64,000 nt of DNA. Source: Rheinheimera sp. UJ63 (GTDB taxonomy: Bacteria > Pseudomonadota > Gammaproteobacteria > Enterobacterales > Alteromonadaceae). Below the pieces are notes generated by a model, which was not told the DNA's origin, did not search any database, and saw nothing but the letters and a program-made list of their open reading frames with translations. Where the stretch lies: NCBI RefSeq assembly GCF_021568285.1, contig NZ_JAKGTQ010000001.1, positions 124,001 through 188,000 on the forward strand, read 5' to 3'. Shown in pieces: positions 36,744-46,166 of the stretch; position 1 is the first letter of the stretch, and each line of letters begins with the position of its first letter. Made by a program: the position numbers and the translations under genes.

Positions 36744-36889
36744 AGAATAAAACTACTTCACTAACTTGCCTAACAGATAGCAAGACTATAACATGAAGCT
36801 CAGGTCTTGCGTAATGGCGCCGCTCGTCGGTAACGCAAATAATAACGCTGCAATGGCAGTAATAATAATAGCAAAAGCACTGAATTTTT

Positions 36890-37588
36890 ATGTCTGAACA
36901 CACCTTAGAGTTAAAGGGCAGTTTGTTCCCTTTGTCCGTGTTACATTGTACTGATCTAAGCATTCATACCCTTGAGCCCCTTCTCGCTGAAAAACTCGCC
37001 CAAGCACCGGGCTTCTTTTATCAGGCGCCTATCGTATTAAATCTACAAGATAATCGGAATGAGCCTGACTTTGTTGCGTTAAAACAGGTATTTACCAAAT
37101 TAAATTTAGTACTGGTTGGTGTAACCGGTGCCAATAATGAGCAAAAAACGGCAGCGCAACAAGCGGGCTTAGCCGTACTACAAGCCGGTAAAGCGCCGGT
37201 CAAAGCGGCTGCAGCCGTCGTTGAAAAAGCCGTTCAACCGCAAGTACCACAGAGCACCATGGACAGCAAAGTGGTTGAACAAACAGTTCGTTCAGGCCAA
37301 CAAATTTATGCTAAAGGCGCAGATCTGATTATCAAAGGTGCCGTTGGCGCCGGCGCTGAAGTGATTGCCGATGGCAACATCCATATTTATGGCTCCCTTC
37401 GGGGTAAAGCCATTGCGGGAGCTAATGGTGATCATAGCAAACGCGTGTATTGTTTTAATATGCAGGCAGAATTAGTGTCGATAGCTGGAAACTACTGGCT
37501 TAGCGATAGTCTGCAAGGTGAATTTTGGGGCAAACCGGCCTGCATTAAATGGCAGGACGAGAGCTTAGTCATTTCAGAATTAGTGTAA
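36890..37588 (+). CDS. minC: Septum site-determining protein MinC
   Basis: MinC blocks FtsZ polymerisation away from midcell. The 232-residue protein has the N-terminal FtsZ-inhibiting domain and a C-terminal beta-helix domain with RSGQQIYAKGADLIIKGAVG and ADGNIHIYGSLRGKAIAGANG, the conserved MinC block. No strong ribosome site is visible before the ATG. It starts the minCDE operon, 11 bp ahead of minD. Confidence 0.95.
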   Translation: MSEHTLELKGSLFPLSVLHCTDLSIHTLEPLLAEKLAQAPGFFYQAPIVLNLQDNRNEPDFVALKQVFTKLNLVLVGVTGANNEQKTAAQQAGLAVLQAGKAPVKAAAAVVEKAVQPQVPQSTMDSKVVEQTVRSGQQIYAKGADLIIKGAVGAGAEVIADGNIHIYGSLRGKAIAGANGDHSKRVYCFNMQAELVSIAGNYWLSDSLQGEFWGKPACIKWQDESLVISELV

Positions 37589-37599
37589 GGATCGTCACT

Positions 37600-38409
37600 A
37601 TGGCAAAGATTATTGTGGTTACATCGGGCAAAGGCGGTGTCGGTAAAACCACCTCCAGCGCAGCGATAGGTACCGGTTTAGCGTTGGCTGGCAAAAAGAC
37701 CGTTATCGTCGATTTTGATATTGGTTTGCGTAACCTCGATTTAATTATGGGCTGCGAACGCCGAGTTGTTTATGATTTTGTTAACGTTATCAACGGTGAA
37801 GCGAATTTAAAACAAACACTGATTAAAGATAAACGCGTAGAAAACTTGTTTATTTTACCGGCATCGCAAACGCGCGATAAGGACGCCTTAACCCGTGATG
37901 GTGTTGAGCGTGTACTGAAAGAATTATCTGAAGATTTTGATTTTATTATTTGTGACTCGCCAGCGGGTATCGAATCAGGCGCAATGATGGCGCTTTATTT
38001 CGCCGACGAAGCGGTCGTGGTGACCAACCCTGAAGTGTCGTCAGTTCGCGATTCTGATCGCATTATCGGTATGCTATCCAGCAAATCACAACGCGCCGAG
38101 CATGGTAAAGATGGCATTAAAGAGCACTTGCTATTAACCCGCTATAACCCTGAGCGCGTGTTAAAGGGCGAAATGCTGAGCGTAGAAGATGTCAAAGAGA
38201 TTTTAGCCATCGAACTGATAGGCGTGATCCCTGAATCTCAAGCGGTGCTCAATGCCTCTAACTCAGGCCAACCCGTTATTTTAGATAAAGACAGTGATGC
38301 TGGTCAGGCTTATTTAGATACCGTACAACGCCTGCTAGGCGAAACACGGCCATTCCGTTTTCTGACCGTTGAGAAAAAGGGCTTTATCAAAAGGATTTTT
38401 GGAGGATAA
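37600..38409 (+). CDS. minD: Septum site-determining ATPase MinD
   Basis: MinD is a membrane-cycling ATPase that recruits MinC and oscillates with MinE. The 269-residue protein has the deviant Walker A motif IIVVTSGKGGVGKTTSSA, FIICDSPAGIESGAM, and a C-terminal amphipathic membrane helix ending KKGFIKRIFGG. The correct start is the ATG at 37600; the upstream open frame overlaps minC. minE follows after 3 bp. Confidence 0.97.
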   Translation: MAKIIVVTSGKGGVGKTTSSAAIGTGLALAGKKTVIVDFDIGLRNLDLIMGCERRVVYDFVNVINGEANLKQTLIKDKRVENLFILPASQTRDKDALTRDGVERVLKELSEDFDFIICDSPAGIESGAMMALYFADEAVVVTNPEVSSVRDSDRIIGMLSSKSQRAEHGKDGIKEHLLLTRYNPERVLKGEMLSVEDVKEILAIELIGVIPESQAVLNASNSGQPVILDKDSDAGQAYLDTVQRLLGETRPFRFLTVEKKGFIKRIFGG

Positions 38410-38412
38410 CTA

Positions 38413-38673
38413 ATGTCGCTACTGGATTATTTTCGTTCAACTAAAAAAAATACCGCCAGCACGGCCAAAGAGCGCCTGCAAATCATTGTGGCTCATGAGC
38501 GCAAAAGACGCTCTGGCCCAGATTACTTGCCGCAAATGGAACGCGATATATTAGAAGTCATTCGTAAATATGTCGATATCCCTGCAGACCAAATTGCCGT
38601 GTCACTGGAACAACGCAGTGATGAACTGTCAGTACTCGAGCTAAACGTTACTTTCCCCGATGATAAGCGCTAA
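38413..38673 (+). CDS. minE: Cell division topological factor MinE
   Basis: The 86-residue protein stimulates MinD ATPase and creates pole-to-pole oscillation. The N-terminal [31 protein letters not shown] is the anti-MinCD helix region and the rest ([17 protein letters not shown]) the dimerisation domain. It is the last of minCDE, with the next gene 41 bp away. Confidence 0.96.
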   Translation: MSLLDYFRSTKKNTASTAKERLQIIVAHERKRRSGPDYLPQMERDILEVIRKYVDIPADQIAVSLEQRSDELSVLELNVTFPDDKR

Positions 38674-38714
38674 GTAGCGCTTTTTATCCTAACTCTATGT
38701 CAAAGGAGCAGACA

Positions 38715-40436
38715 ATGCGCAAGACCCTTATTGCCGCCGCTATCGTTGCCGCAGGCGTCGCTGGCTATTTCGCCCTCAATCAATCATCGACCAGCGCGAG
38801 TTCGTTTACCGAGCTAGACTACGTTCCTGCAGATACCGCGCTGTTTTCTGGCCAGTTTACTGCTCTAGATATCGTGTCTTATTTAAAAAGCCTCGGTATG
38901 TCACCGGCACAATATAATTCTGACGAAATGCAGCAAGCGATGGCCGCATTATCTGAGGATGGCTCGCCAGCATTGAAATTTGCCATAGCCTTATTTCAAG
39001 ACTACCTGACCGTATTAACGTCACCAGAAACCTTTGTTGCCAACACCGGCATTATGGCCAAAACACGCTCGCTGAGTTATTTAGTTGGCGCGGCACCGGT
39101 GGTGCGTTTTGAAGTGTCTGACGCTTTAGCCTTTCAAGCTTTCTTTGAGCGCGCCGCGACCCAAAGCGGCGTCGTCTCTGAACAACGCCAATTAGGCGAG
39201 CACAGCTATCAGGTTTACCCGTTAGGTGATGCCATGCCTGGTTTAGAGTTGTTGGTCAGTATTGATCGCGGCTGGGGTACGGTGGTATTACACAACACGC
39301 AATTATCGGCTGAGCACCGCGCGCAAAGTTTAGCGCAAAGTAAGCCTGCACAAAATTTAGGTAACAGCCAAAAGCTCACCGAAATGAGCAAGAAATATCA
39401 ACTGCATCAAGATGGTATTGGTTTTTTAAGTACCGAACAGTTGGCTTTAGCTTTCACCACTACCGATGGCAATCAATTAGCTAAAGATTTGCAGTTAACT
39501 TTTACAGATGGCCTACCTGCTGCGCTTGAAGTGTGGCACAGCGATGCCTGTCGTACTGATGCTGCCATGCTGGCGAAAACCTGGCCAGGGTTAGTGATGG
39601 ATGCCAAAATTGCCCAGCAAGATAACAGCGGTTTACATATGAGCGGCACGATGCTTTGGCCTACAGAAAGCAAAATTGCTTTAGAAGGCATGCAGAGTAT
39701 GCAAGGCTTTATCCCGTCGAGCTTAGCGGGTGGGATCCACCCGTCCATGTTCTACCTAGCCATGGGCACTGAGATCAGCCAACTGACCCCCGCTATTAGT
39801 AAAATGTGGGCTGGCATGACAGATCTGACGCTTAGCTGTGAGCCACTTGTGGCGATACAAGAGCAAATGAAAGCGCAAAACCCTATGATGATGTTAGCCA
39901 TGGCCGGTATGGCTGCCAATGGCTTGCAAGGTGCTTCAGTAACCATTAATGGCTTTAGCATCGACATGAACACAGGGCAGCCAAAAGCGGCTGATGCCTT
40001 AGTAACCTTGTCGGCTGATAATCCACAAACCTTATTAGCGAATGCCAAAGCGATGTTACCGCCTTTGGCGAATATTACGCTGCCAGCTGATGGCGAAGAT
40101 ATTGCCGTGGCGGATATTTTCCCACCCGTCGCTATGCTTAATTTAGATGTACGGCTAAAGCTAAGCGGTAATCACCTCTTGTTGTATGTGGGTGATAAAG
40201 CTACCGCTCAAGCACAGGTGATTGCTAAAGAAGCCTTAAAGAAAAACGGCATGATTGCTTTTGGTATGGATTATCAACAGTTCTTTGCCGCACTGGGTGA
40301 AATGTTTGTCATGTCAGGACAACCTATGCCTGCCGAGCTTGAATCGATGCTGCAATCAGATATGAAAATTGGCATGTCTGTTGGTGTCAACGAGCATGGT
40401 GTCGTGATCAGCACAGAAATGAAGCTGGCGGACTAA
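38715..40436 (+). CDS. Membrane-anchored or exported protein of unknown function
   Basis: The 573-residue protein has an N-terminal hydrophobic segment (TLIAAAIVAAGVAGYFAL) that could be a signal anchor. The rest is extracytoplasmic-looking, with alternating mixed alpha/beta sequence and many Met and Leu residues but no motif I recognise. The start is the ATG at 38715, six bases after AAGGAG; an ATG at 38697 overlaps that site and is rejected. It follows minE by 41 bp and may be transcribed with min. A terminator lies 40 bp after it. Function unknown. Confidence 0.75.
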   Translation: MRKTLIAAAIVAAGVAGYFALNQSSTSASSFTELDYVPADTALFSGQFTALDIVSYLKSLGMSPAQYNSDEMQQAMAALSEDGSPALKFAIALFQDYLTVLTSPETFVANTGIMAKTRSLSYLVGAAPVVRFEVSDALAFQAFFERAATQSGVVSEQRQLGEHSYQVYPLGDAMPGLELLVSIDRGWGTVVLHNTQLSAEHRAQSLAQSKPAQNLGNSQKLTEMSKKYQLHQDGIGFLSTEQLALAFTTTDGNQLAKDLQLTFTDGLPAALEVWHSDACRTDAAMLAKTWPGLVMDAKIAQQDNSGLHMSGTMLWPTESKIALEGMQSMQGFIPSSLAGGIHPSMFYLAMGTEISQLTPAISKMWAGMTDLTLSCEPLVAIQEQMKAQNPMMMLAMAGMAANGLQGASVTINGFSIDMNTGQPKAADALVTLSADNPQTLLANAKAMLPPLANITLPADGEDIAVADIFPPVAMLNLDVRLKLSGNHLLLYVGDKATAQAQVIAKEALKKNGMIAFGMDYQQFFAALGEMFVMSGQPMPAELESMLQSDMKIGMSVGVNEHGVVISTEMKLAD

Positions 40437-40475
40437 ACCCCGTTTAGCGGTTGTAACCGCCTGAAAGATACCTCA

Positions 40476-40501
40476 AGCCAGAGCCATGCTCTGGCTTTTT
40501 T
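40476..40501 (+). terminator. Rho-independent terminator at the end of the min-downstream gene
   Basis: AGCCAGAG (40476-40483) pairs with CTCTGGCT (40489-40496), followed by TTTTT. It also overlaps the end of rarD, which converges on it. Confidence 0.85.
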
Positions 40502-41411
40502 ATAGCTTGTTTAAGTTGGCTTTTCGCGATTGGCGCGAGTTACGCCAAGCATCATAGCTGTAACAAATCAGCCCCGCCCAAATAAAACTAAAGGTAAATA
40601 AGCGCTCGGCCGCAAACGGCTCTTGATAAAGCCAAACACCAAAGATAAACATAAAGGTTGGACCGATATATTGAAAGAACCCCATTGTTGACAAGCGTAA
40701 GCGACGCGCACCAGCAATAAAGCACAGCAAAGGGATCGTGGTCACAAAGGCCGCGGCCACAAGATAAGCGTTTAACGCCAAGGTGTTGTCTAACAAATTA
40801 ACGGCTGAACTCTCTGCGAAGGTGTTCCAATACCACAGCGCCAGTGGCATTAACAATAAAGACTCAAAAAACAAACCGGTAATGGCATCGACCGCCAATT
40901 TTTTGCGTAACAAACCATAGATCGCAAAAGAACACGCCAAGGTTAAAGCGACCCAAGGCAAAGCACCAAAACTGATGATTTGCCACAACACACCTGCCGC
41001 TGCCAGCGATACCGCCAGCCATTGTAATTTACGCAAACGCTCGCCCAAAAACACCATACCTAGTAGCACATTCAGCAACGGATTAATGTAATAGCCTAAG
41101 CTGGCATCGAGCATGTGTTTATTATTCACCGCCCAAATAAATAACCACCAGTTGCCACCCAGCAATACCGCAGTCAACAATAAGCTAGCCAACATTTTCG
41201 GCTGACGAAACACCCTAAACGTGCTTTGTACTTGGCGCAGTGCGACAATCACCAAAGCTAATAACAGAAATGACCAAACGATACGGTGAATTAAAATTTC
41301 CGCAGCCGGGATATAATCAATCTGTTTGAAGTATAACGGGGCAATGCCCCATAAGGTATAAGCACTGGCAGCAAATACACCACCGAGTTTTTGTTCACGC
41401 GTTAACGACAT
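40500..41411 (-). CDS. rarD: EamA-family transporter RarD
   Basis: The 303-residue protein has about ten transmembrane helices and the RarD opening GGVFAASAYTLWGIAPLYFKQ, then LIHRIVWSF and NWWLFIWAVNNKHMLDASLGYYINPL, conserved in RarD. I start at ATG 41411 (MSLTREQ, GGGGTGG upstream); 34 upstream codons have no family match. The physiological substrate is not known. It converges with the gene downstream of minE. Confidence 0.88.
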   Translation of the reverse strand: MSLTREQKLGGVFAASAYTLWGIAPLYFKQIDYIPAAEILIHRIVWSFLLLALVIVALRQVQSTFRVFRQPKMLASLLLTAVLLGGNWWLFIWAVNNKHMLDASLGYYINPLLNVLLGMVFLGERLRKLQWLAVSLAAAGVLWQIISFGALPWVALTLACSFAIYGLLRKKLAVDAITGLFFESLLLMPLALWYWNTFAESSAVNLLDNTLALNAYLVAAAFVTTIPLLCFIAGARRLRLSTMGFFQYIGPTFMFIFGVWLYQEPFAAERLFTFSFIWAGLICYSYDAWRNSRQSRKANLNKL

Positions 41412-41576
41412 AACCACCCCGTAAATTAGCGGCTGATTATACGCAGAACGCTGGGATGCGTCTGCCTCTATCTGCGCTAAACCCTGCCAGCTTGTTAGCT
41501 GCTGCATAAACACGGCAGTGAAAGATAGGGCGTTACATCAATATAAACAATAGCTTAAATAATGCAGACCTTAGGC

Positions 41577-41607
41577 AAAAAAAAGCGACTAGCCAAAGCT
41601 AGTCGCT
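41577..41607 (-). terminator. Terminator of the DUF4397 lipoprotein gene
   Basis: On the minus strand AGCGACTAGC and GCTAGTCGCT form a perfect 10-bp stem with a 4-nt loop, followed by a run of T (the A-run at 41577-41584 on plus). It lies 33 bp past the stop of the gene. Confidence 0.88.
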
Positions 41608-41639
41608 CAAGATACAGGGAAAAGTATTTCAATAACGAC

Positions 41640-43007
41640 TTAGTTAAAATCGTCTAATAAAATCAAACCCACATTACCGGTTAAACCTGCTCCATCACGA
41701 GCTACGGCGGTGTAAATCTTATTGGCAGCTAAGTCTAATGATAACGGCCCGATAGCAGCCGTTTTGCTACCCGCGGGTGTTACCGTAACAAAGTAAGTAC
41801 CTTCAGCTAGCGATACATAACCGGTGTCGGCTTTAAATGGCACAGCTGCAAACGCAGGGGTGGCAGCGCTGATATCATTAGTAGCAGTAACATAGATATC
41901 AACAGGACCGGCTAAGGTAGACCCATGCACAATACGCACTTGTGCTTCAGTGGCAACACGACGTGGCATATCCGCTAACACTAACGGCTCAATGGTATCA
42001 TTTTGCAAAGAACCCACGGCTAACACACTGTAAAACGCCCCTGCATCTAAGGTCAGATCTGCATCGATAACCACTATACTGTTATCTGCAGCTGCGGCAA
42101 CTTTGACATTGTAGGTATCTGGATCAACACCCACATAATCAGTAAAGTCTGGAAAAGATAACGCCGAAACGAGTTCAATACTGTCATTCACAATAACATC
42201 AACAGCAGGTGCATCAGAGACGTTATGTACGACGCGCACTGAAGAAGTGGTGTTAGCATCAGCCACATCAAAGAAGCTGCCATCTGGAGCAACCGCTAAC
42301 AATGAGACAGGTGAAGCACCTGATAAGCGGTTATTGATTGCCGCTACCACTAAATCCGTGCCTGCGGCTAACTCTAAAGTACCTGAGTCAAATACAACGG
42401 TAGATTGGCCAGGTAGTGTAATACGGACACGATAGTTACCTGCTGGCACATCTACCGGCGCAGTAAAATCTTTATAATCTAGAGTTGCTAAGGGTGCGGT
42501 TAAAGCATCCGTTGGCGCAGTAACATGCACATCCACAGTGGGTGCTGCTGAGGCCGCATGCACGACTTGTACACGGATGTTACCCGCAGCCAGTGGCGCA
42601 ACGTCAGAGTTAACCACTAGCGGTTCTAAGGTTTCATTTGCTACAGAGCCAACAGCAAATACGTGGTAGTTGGTCGCTTCGGCTAACGTCACACCCAATG
42701 GGCCAATCACTGTAGCGGTGCTATTACCCGGTAAAATGGCATCAACCGCAACTTGGTATGTGTCCGGAGTCACATTGAAATTTGCAGAGCTCTGTGCATA
42801 AGCCAAACCCGATACTGCGTTCGCGCCAAAACGAATATTGACATCAGGTGCATCTGACGAGGCATGTACAAACTTCAAGGTAGCATCGGCAACGGCAGCT
42901 GGCTGACCTGGTGGTGTGATGGTTTCATCATCGTTGCTGCTGTTACAAGCACTTAGAGAAAGCATTGCCACAGAAGCTAAGGAAAGTGTTAATATTTTCT
43001 TCATCAT
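41640..43007 (-). CDS. DUF4397 repeat lipoprotein
   Basis: The 455-residue protein has a lipoprotein signal (MMKKILTLSLASVAMLSLSAC) and then four tandem DUF4397 domains. Each begins with a motif such as LKFVHASSDAPDVNIRF, VQVVHAASAAPTVDVHV, VRVVHNVSDAPAVDVIV or VRIVHGSTLAGPVDIYV and ends in a Y-x-V strand (GNYRVRITLPG, GTYFVTVTPAG). It should be a surface or periplasmic Ig-like beta protein. I start at 43007, with AAGGG upstream. It ends in a strong terminator. Function not known; adhesive or structural role is a guess. Confidence 0.88.
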   Translation of the reverse strand: MMKKILTLSLASVAMLSLSACNSSNDDETITPPGQPAAVADATLKFVHASSDAPDVNIRFGANAVSGLAYAQSSANFNVTPDTYQVAVDAILPGNSTATVIGPLGVTLAEATNYHVFAVGSVANETLEPLVVNSDVAPLAAGNIRVQVVHAASAAPTVDVHVTAPTDALTAPLATLDYKDFTAPVDVPAGNYRVRITLPGQSTVVFDSGTLELAAGTDLVVAAINNRLSGASPVSLLAVAPDGSFFDVADANTTSSVRVVHNVSDAPAVDVIVNDSIELVSALSFPDFTDYVGVDPDTYNVKVAAAADNSIVVIDADLTLDAGAFYSVLAVGSLQNDTIEPLVLADMPRRVATEAQVRIVHGSTLAGPVDIYVTATNDISAATPAFAAVPFKADTGYVSLAEGTYFVTVTPAGSKTAAIGPLSLDLAANKIYTAVARDGAGLTGNVGLILLDDFN

Positions 43008-43152
43008 TAATACCCTTTTAATTGATAAGCGGGAAAATTTACGCCGTCTCAAAATTGCGGGATCAATCGAAAAAGTTGACAAATATCGAAAAAAAACACC
43101 TATTTTTTACATAAATCTATTTAGCGTTAACGAACGTTGTTAACCAGTTAAC

Positions 43153-44286
43153 TTAAAAGTCGACATGTGCTGGTTTGGGTAAAAACGGTTTTAGTAGCTC
43201 TGCACGCCAGCCTCGTAAATATTCAGGGATCGGTAATTGTGCACGTTGCTCATCGGACACCCGCCAACACCAATTAAAAAACTCATGTAATTGCCGACGG
43301 GTTGACAAAAATGCGGCGGGCAAACCACTACTGGCAGCGGCATCTTTCACCGCCTGCCCCAGTTCAGCTAACACCACCTTTTCTCCGGCAAAACGGTCAA
43401 GATGATAAAAACGTTGTGGACACTGCTCTGGCGCTAACGCTTTCGCCTGCTGAATTAACTCCACTAATAGTTTGGCATGTCGACGCATATCACGTGTCGC
43501 CATGCCGGGTATATTCAATAAACTTTCTGGGGTGGCCGGGCGGCGTTTCGCTAATTCCAGCAACTGAGCATCTTTAGCCACTAAGCCCAGTGCCAGATCT
43601 TTGCTACTGGCATACTGAAAACGCCAACTTACGATGTCACGTAATACCGCTAATTCACGACTATTTAATTGGGTACTGTTTTTAATCTCTAAAAACTTAA
43701 ATTGATCAGGCAATTGATGCTGGCGACGTTGCAATAATTGTTGCCCTTCTGCGAGTAAAACTTCGAGCTGCTGCGGGGTTTTAAATTCAGTGAGCAAACG
43801 TTGATACACATCGAGCAAGTATTTTACATCATTCGCAGCATACGCTAGCTGTGCGGGCGCTAATGGCCTGGCCAACCAATCGGTACGCGCTTCACTCTTA
43901 TCGATCACCGCACCGGTAATTTGCTCGACCAAACGAGCATAGCCAATACTCCCACCCCAACCGATCACTTCCGCTGCAAGTTGAGTGTCAAACAAGGGAG
44001 TGATCTGCGTAATATTAATGGTTGCAAAAGCTTCTAAATCTTCGGTGCAAGAATGCAAAATTTTACAAATATGCGGCGCTGCAAACAAAGTTTGTAATGG
44101 CGTCCAATCATCAATGGCCAGAGGATCAACCAACGCAAAATGCTGGCCATCAAATAATTGAATTAACCCTAACTTCGGTGACAGGGTACTTTGCCGGATA
44201 AACTCAGTATCAACCGCTAAGCTAGGCTGCTCTGCTGCCTGCAAACAAAAACGGGCTAAACTTTGATTATCACTAAGCAACGACAT
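43153..44286 (-). CDS. rnd: Ribonuclease D
   Basis: RNase D trims 3' ends of tRNA precursors. The 377-residue protein has the DEDD 3'-5' exonuclease core: AVDTEFIRQSTL (Asp, Glu), LHSCTEDLEAF (Asp), and AYAANDVKYLLDVYQ (Tyr/Asp). HRDC domains follow (ELAVLRDIVSWRFQYASSKD). It lies after fadD on the same strand, in the conserved rnd-fadD pair. Confidence 0.95.
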   Translation of the reverse strand: MSLLSDNQSLARFCLQAAEQPSLAVDTEFIRQSTLSPKLGLIQLFDGQHFALVDPLAIDDWTPLQTLFAAPHICKILHSCTEDLEAFATINITQITPLFDTQLAAEVIGWGGSIGYARLVEQITGAVIDKSEARTDWLARPLAPAQLAYAANDVKYLLDVYQRLLTEFKTPQQLEVLLAEGQQLLQRRQHQLPDQFKFLEIKNSTQLNSRELAVLRDIVSWRFQYASSKDLALGLVAKDAQLLELAKRRPATPESLLNIPGMATRDMRRHAKLLVELIQQAKALAPEQCPQRFYHLDRFAGEKVVLAELGQAVKDAAASSGLPAAFLSTRRQLHEFFNWCWRVSDEQRAQLPIPEYLRGWRAELLKPFLPKPAHVDF

Positions 44287-44300
44287 GGTGTTCTCTCTTC

Positions 44301-44327
44301 AAAAAATAAAGCCGGCAATCGCCGGCT
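44301..44327 (-). terminator. Terminator between fadD and rnd
   Basis: On the minus strand AGCCGGC and GCCGGCT form a 7-bp stem with a 4-nt loop, followed by TTATTTTTT. It ends at the 48-bp gap upstream of rnd, so rnd probably has its own promoter or depends on readthrough. Confidence 0.8.
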
Positions 44328-44334
44328 CTAAGTA

Positions 44335-45990
44335 CTAACCGCGTAATTCGCGGCGTAGGATCTTGCCTACATTCGTTTTGGGTAATTCCTTGCGGAATTC
44401 TACCAGTTTCGGCACTTTGTAGCCCGTTAAATGTTGCTTACAGTGCGCGATGACTTCTTGTTCGGTTAAAGAAGGATCTTTTTTCACGATAAACACCTTA
44501 ACCACTTCACCCGCAACGTCGTTTGCAACACCCACTGCGGCCACTTCAAGTACCTTCTCGTTCATGGCGACAACTTCTTCAATTTCATTAGGGAAGACGT
44601 TAAAGCCTGACACTAAAATCATGTCTTTTTTACGATCGACAATATAAAAGAAACCTTGCTCATCCATCCGGGCAATGTCTCCGGTGTAAAGCCATTCATC
44701 TTTAATGGTTTTAGCGGTTTCTTCTGGGCGGTTTAAATAACCCAGCATCACTTGTGGGCCACGCACTAACATTTCACCTGACTCACCTGGGGCGACATCG
44801 TTACCGTTATCATCAATTAAACGGATATCCGTAGACGGTGCCGGTAAGCCAATACTGCCGTTAAAGTCTTCTAAGTTCACTGGGCTTAAAGTAACCAGTG
44901 GGCAGCACTCCGTTAAACCGTAACCTTCCAATAAGCGACTCTTGGTGACTTTTTTCCAGCGCTCGGCGACAGGCCGTTGCACCGCCATCCCGCCACCCAG
45001 AGAGAGTTTGAGCGAACTAAAATCCAGTTTGTCAAAACCCGGCGTATTCAACAAACCATTAAACAAGGTGTTGACGCCCGTGATCGAAGTAAACGGAAAT
45101 TTAGCGAGTTCTTTAACAAAGTTGGGCATATCACGTGGATTGGTGATCAGTAAATTGGTGCCACCGAGCTTAAAGAACACAAAGAAATTCGCCGTTAGCG
45201 CAAAGATGTGGTAAAGCGGTAACGCCGTGACAACATACTCTTTTCCTGCCACTAAAAAATGATCTAAAAAGGCACTGGCCTGTTCTAAGTTTGCCACCAT
45301 ATTGCGATGAGTTAACATGGCGCCTTTTGATACGCCGGTGGTCCCGCCGGTATACTGCAAAAAGGCAATATCTTCACCGCTGATGTTTGGTTTTTGCCAT
45401 TGCAGCGCAGCACCTTCTTTCAGCACTTGTTTAAAGGGGATGGCTTTACGCAGTTGATAGGCGGGTACCAGCTTTTTCACGTGTTTCACGACGAAGTTAA
45501 CGACCGCACCTTTGACACTACCTAACATATCACCCATCTTGGTTAAGATGACATGTTCAACTTGTAATTGTTTTTCTACCGCCATCAGCGTGTGCGCAAA
45601 GTTATCGACGATAACAATAGCTTTGGCTTTAGAGTCTGACAGCTGATGTTGTAATTCCCGAGGCGTATAAAGGGGGTTTACGTTGACCACGGTACAACCG
45701 GCACGCAAGGTTCCCATTAGCGCCACTGGGTATTGTAAAAGGTTAGGCATCATAATCGCGACAGCGTCGCCTTTAACCAAACCCAAGGTATTTTGCAAGT
45801 ACGCGGCAAAGGCTTGGCTTTGCTGATCTAACTCACGATAGGTAAGACTTTTACCCATATTGATAAAAGCGTCTTTATCGGCGTAAGTTTCAATGCTACG
45901 GCTAAAAATGTCGTTTAATGACGAATAATGATCGGGATCAATTGTTGCCGGCACACCTTCAGGATAACTCTCTAACCAGACTCTATCCAC
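44335..45990 (-). CDS. fadD: Long-chain fatty-acid--CoA ligase
   Basis: FadD activates long-chain fatty acids with ATP and CoA for beta-oxidation or phospholipid use. The 551-residue protein has the AMP-binding signature [47 protein letters not shown], and the C-terminal GEWLYTGD-type region ([20 protein letters not shown]) with catalytic Lys in [13 protein letters not shown]. Length matches E. coli FadD (561). Confidence 0.95.
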   Translation of the reverse strand: MDRVWLESYPEGVPATIDPDHYSSLNDIFSRSIETYADKDAFINMGKSLTYRELDQQSQAFAAYLQNTLGLVKGDAVAIMMPNLLQYPVALMGTLRAGCTVVNVNPLYTPRELQHQLSDSKAKAIVIVDNFAHTLMAVEKQLQVEHVILTKMGDMLGSVKGAVVNFVVKHVKKLVPAYQLRKAIPFKQVLKEGAALQWQKPNISGEDIAFLQYTGGTTGVSKGAMLTHRNMVANLEQASAFLDHFLVAGKEYVVTALPLYHIFALTANFFVFFKLGGTNLLITNPRDMPNFVKELAKFPFTSITGVNTLFNGLLNTPGFDKLDFSSLKLSLGGGMAVQRPVAERWKKVTKSRLLEGYGLTECCPLVTLSPVNLEDFNGSIGLPAPSTDIRLIDDNGNDVAPGESGEMLVRGPQVMLGYLNRPEETAKTIKDEWLYTGDIARMDEQGFFYIVDRKKDMILVSGFNVFPNEIEEVVAMNEKVLEVAAVGVANDVAGEVVKVFIVKKDPSLTEQEVIAHCKQHLTGYKVPKLVEFRKELPKTNVGKILRRELRG

Positions 45991-46166
45991 CGTCTACTCC
46001 TTTTTTGAAGTTTTTCTATCTGGTCGCTGTCAGGCATCTATGCTGTATTCTGACAAAACCATTTATCGTTATAGTTGTGTTGATGTTATACAGTAATTAC
46101 TGCGGCCATCTAAATACTGAGTTTTTACTCTAGGTTAATCATCCCATAAATGTCTGCAGCAGACAA

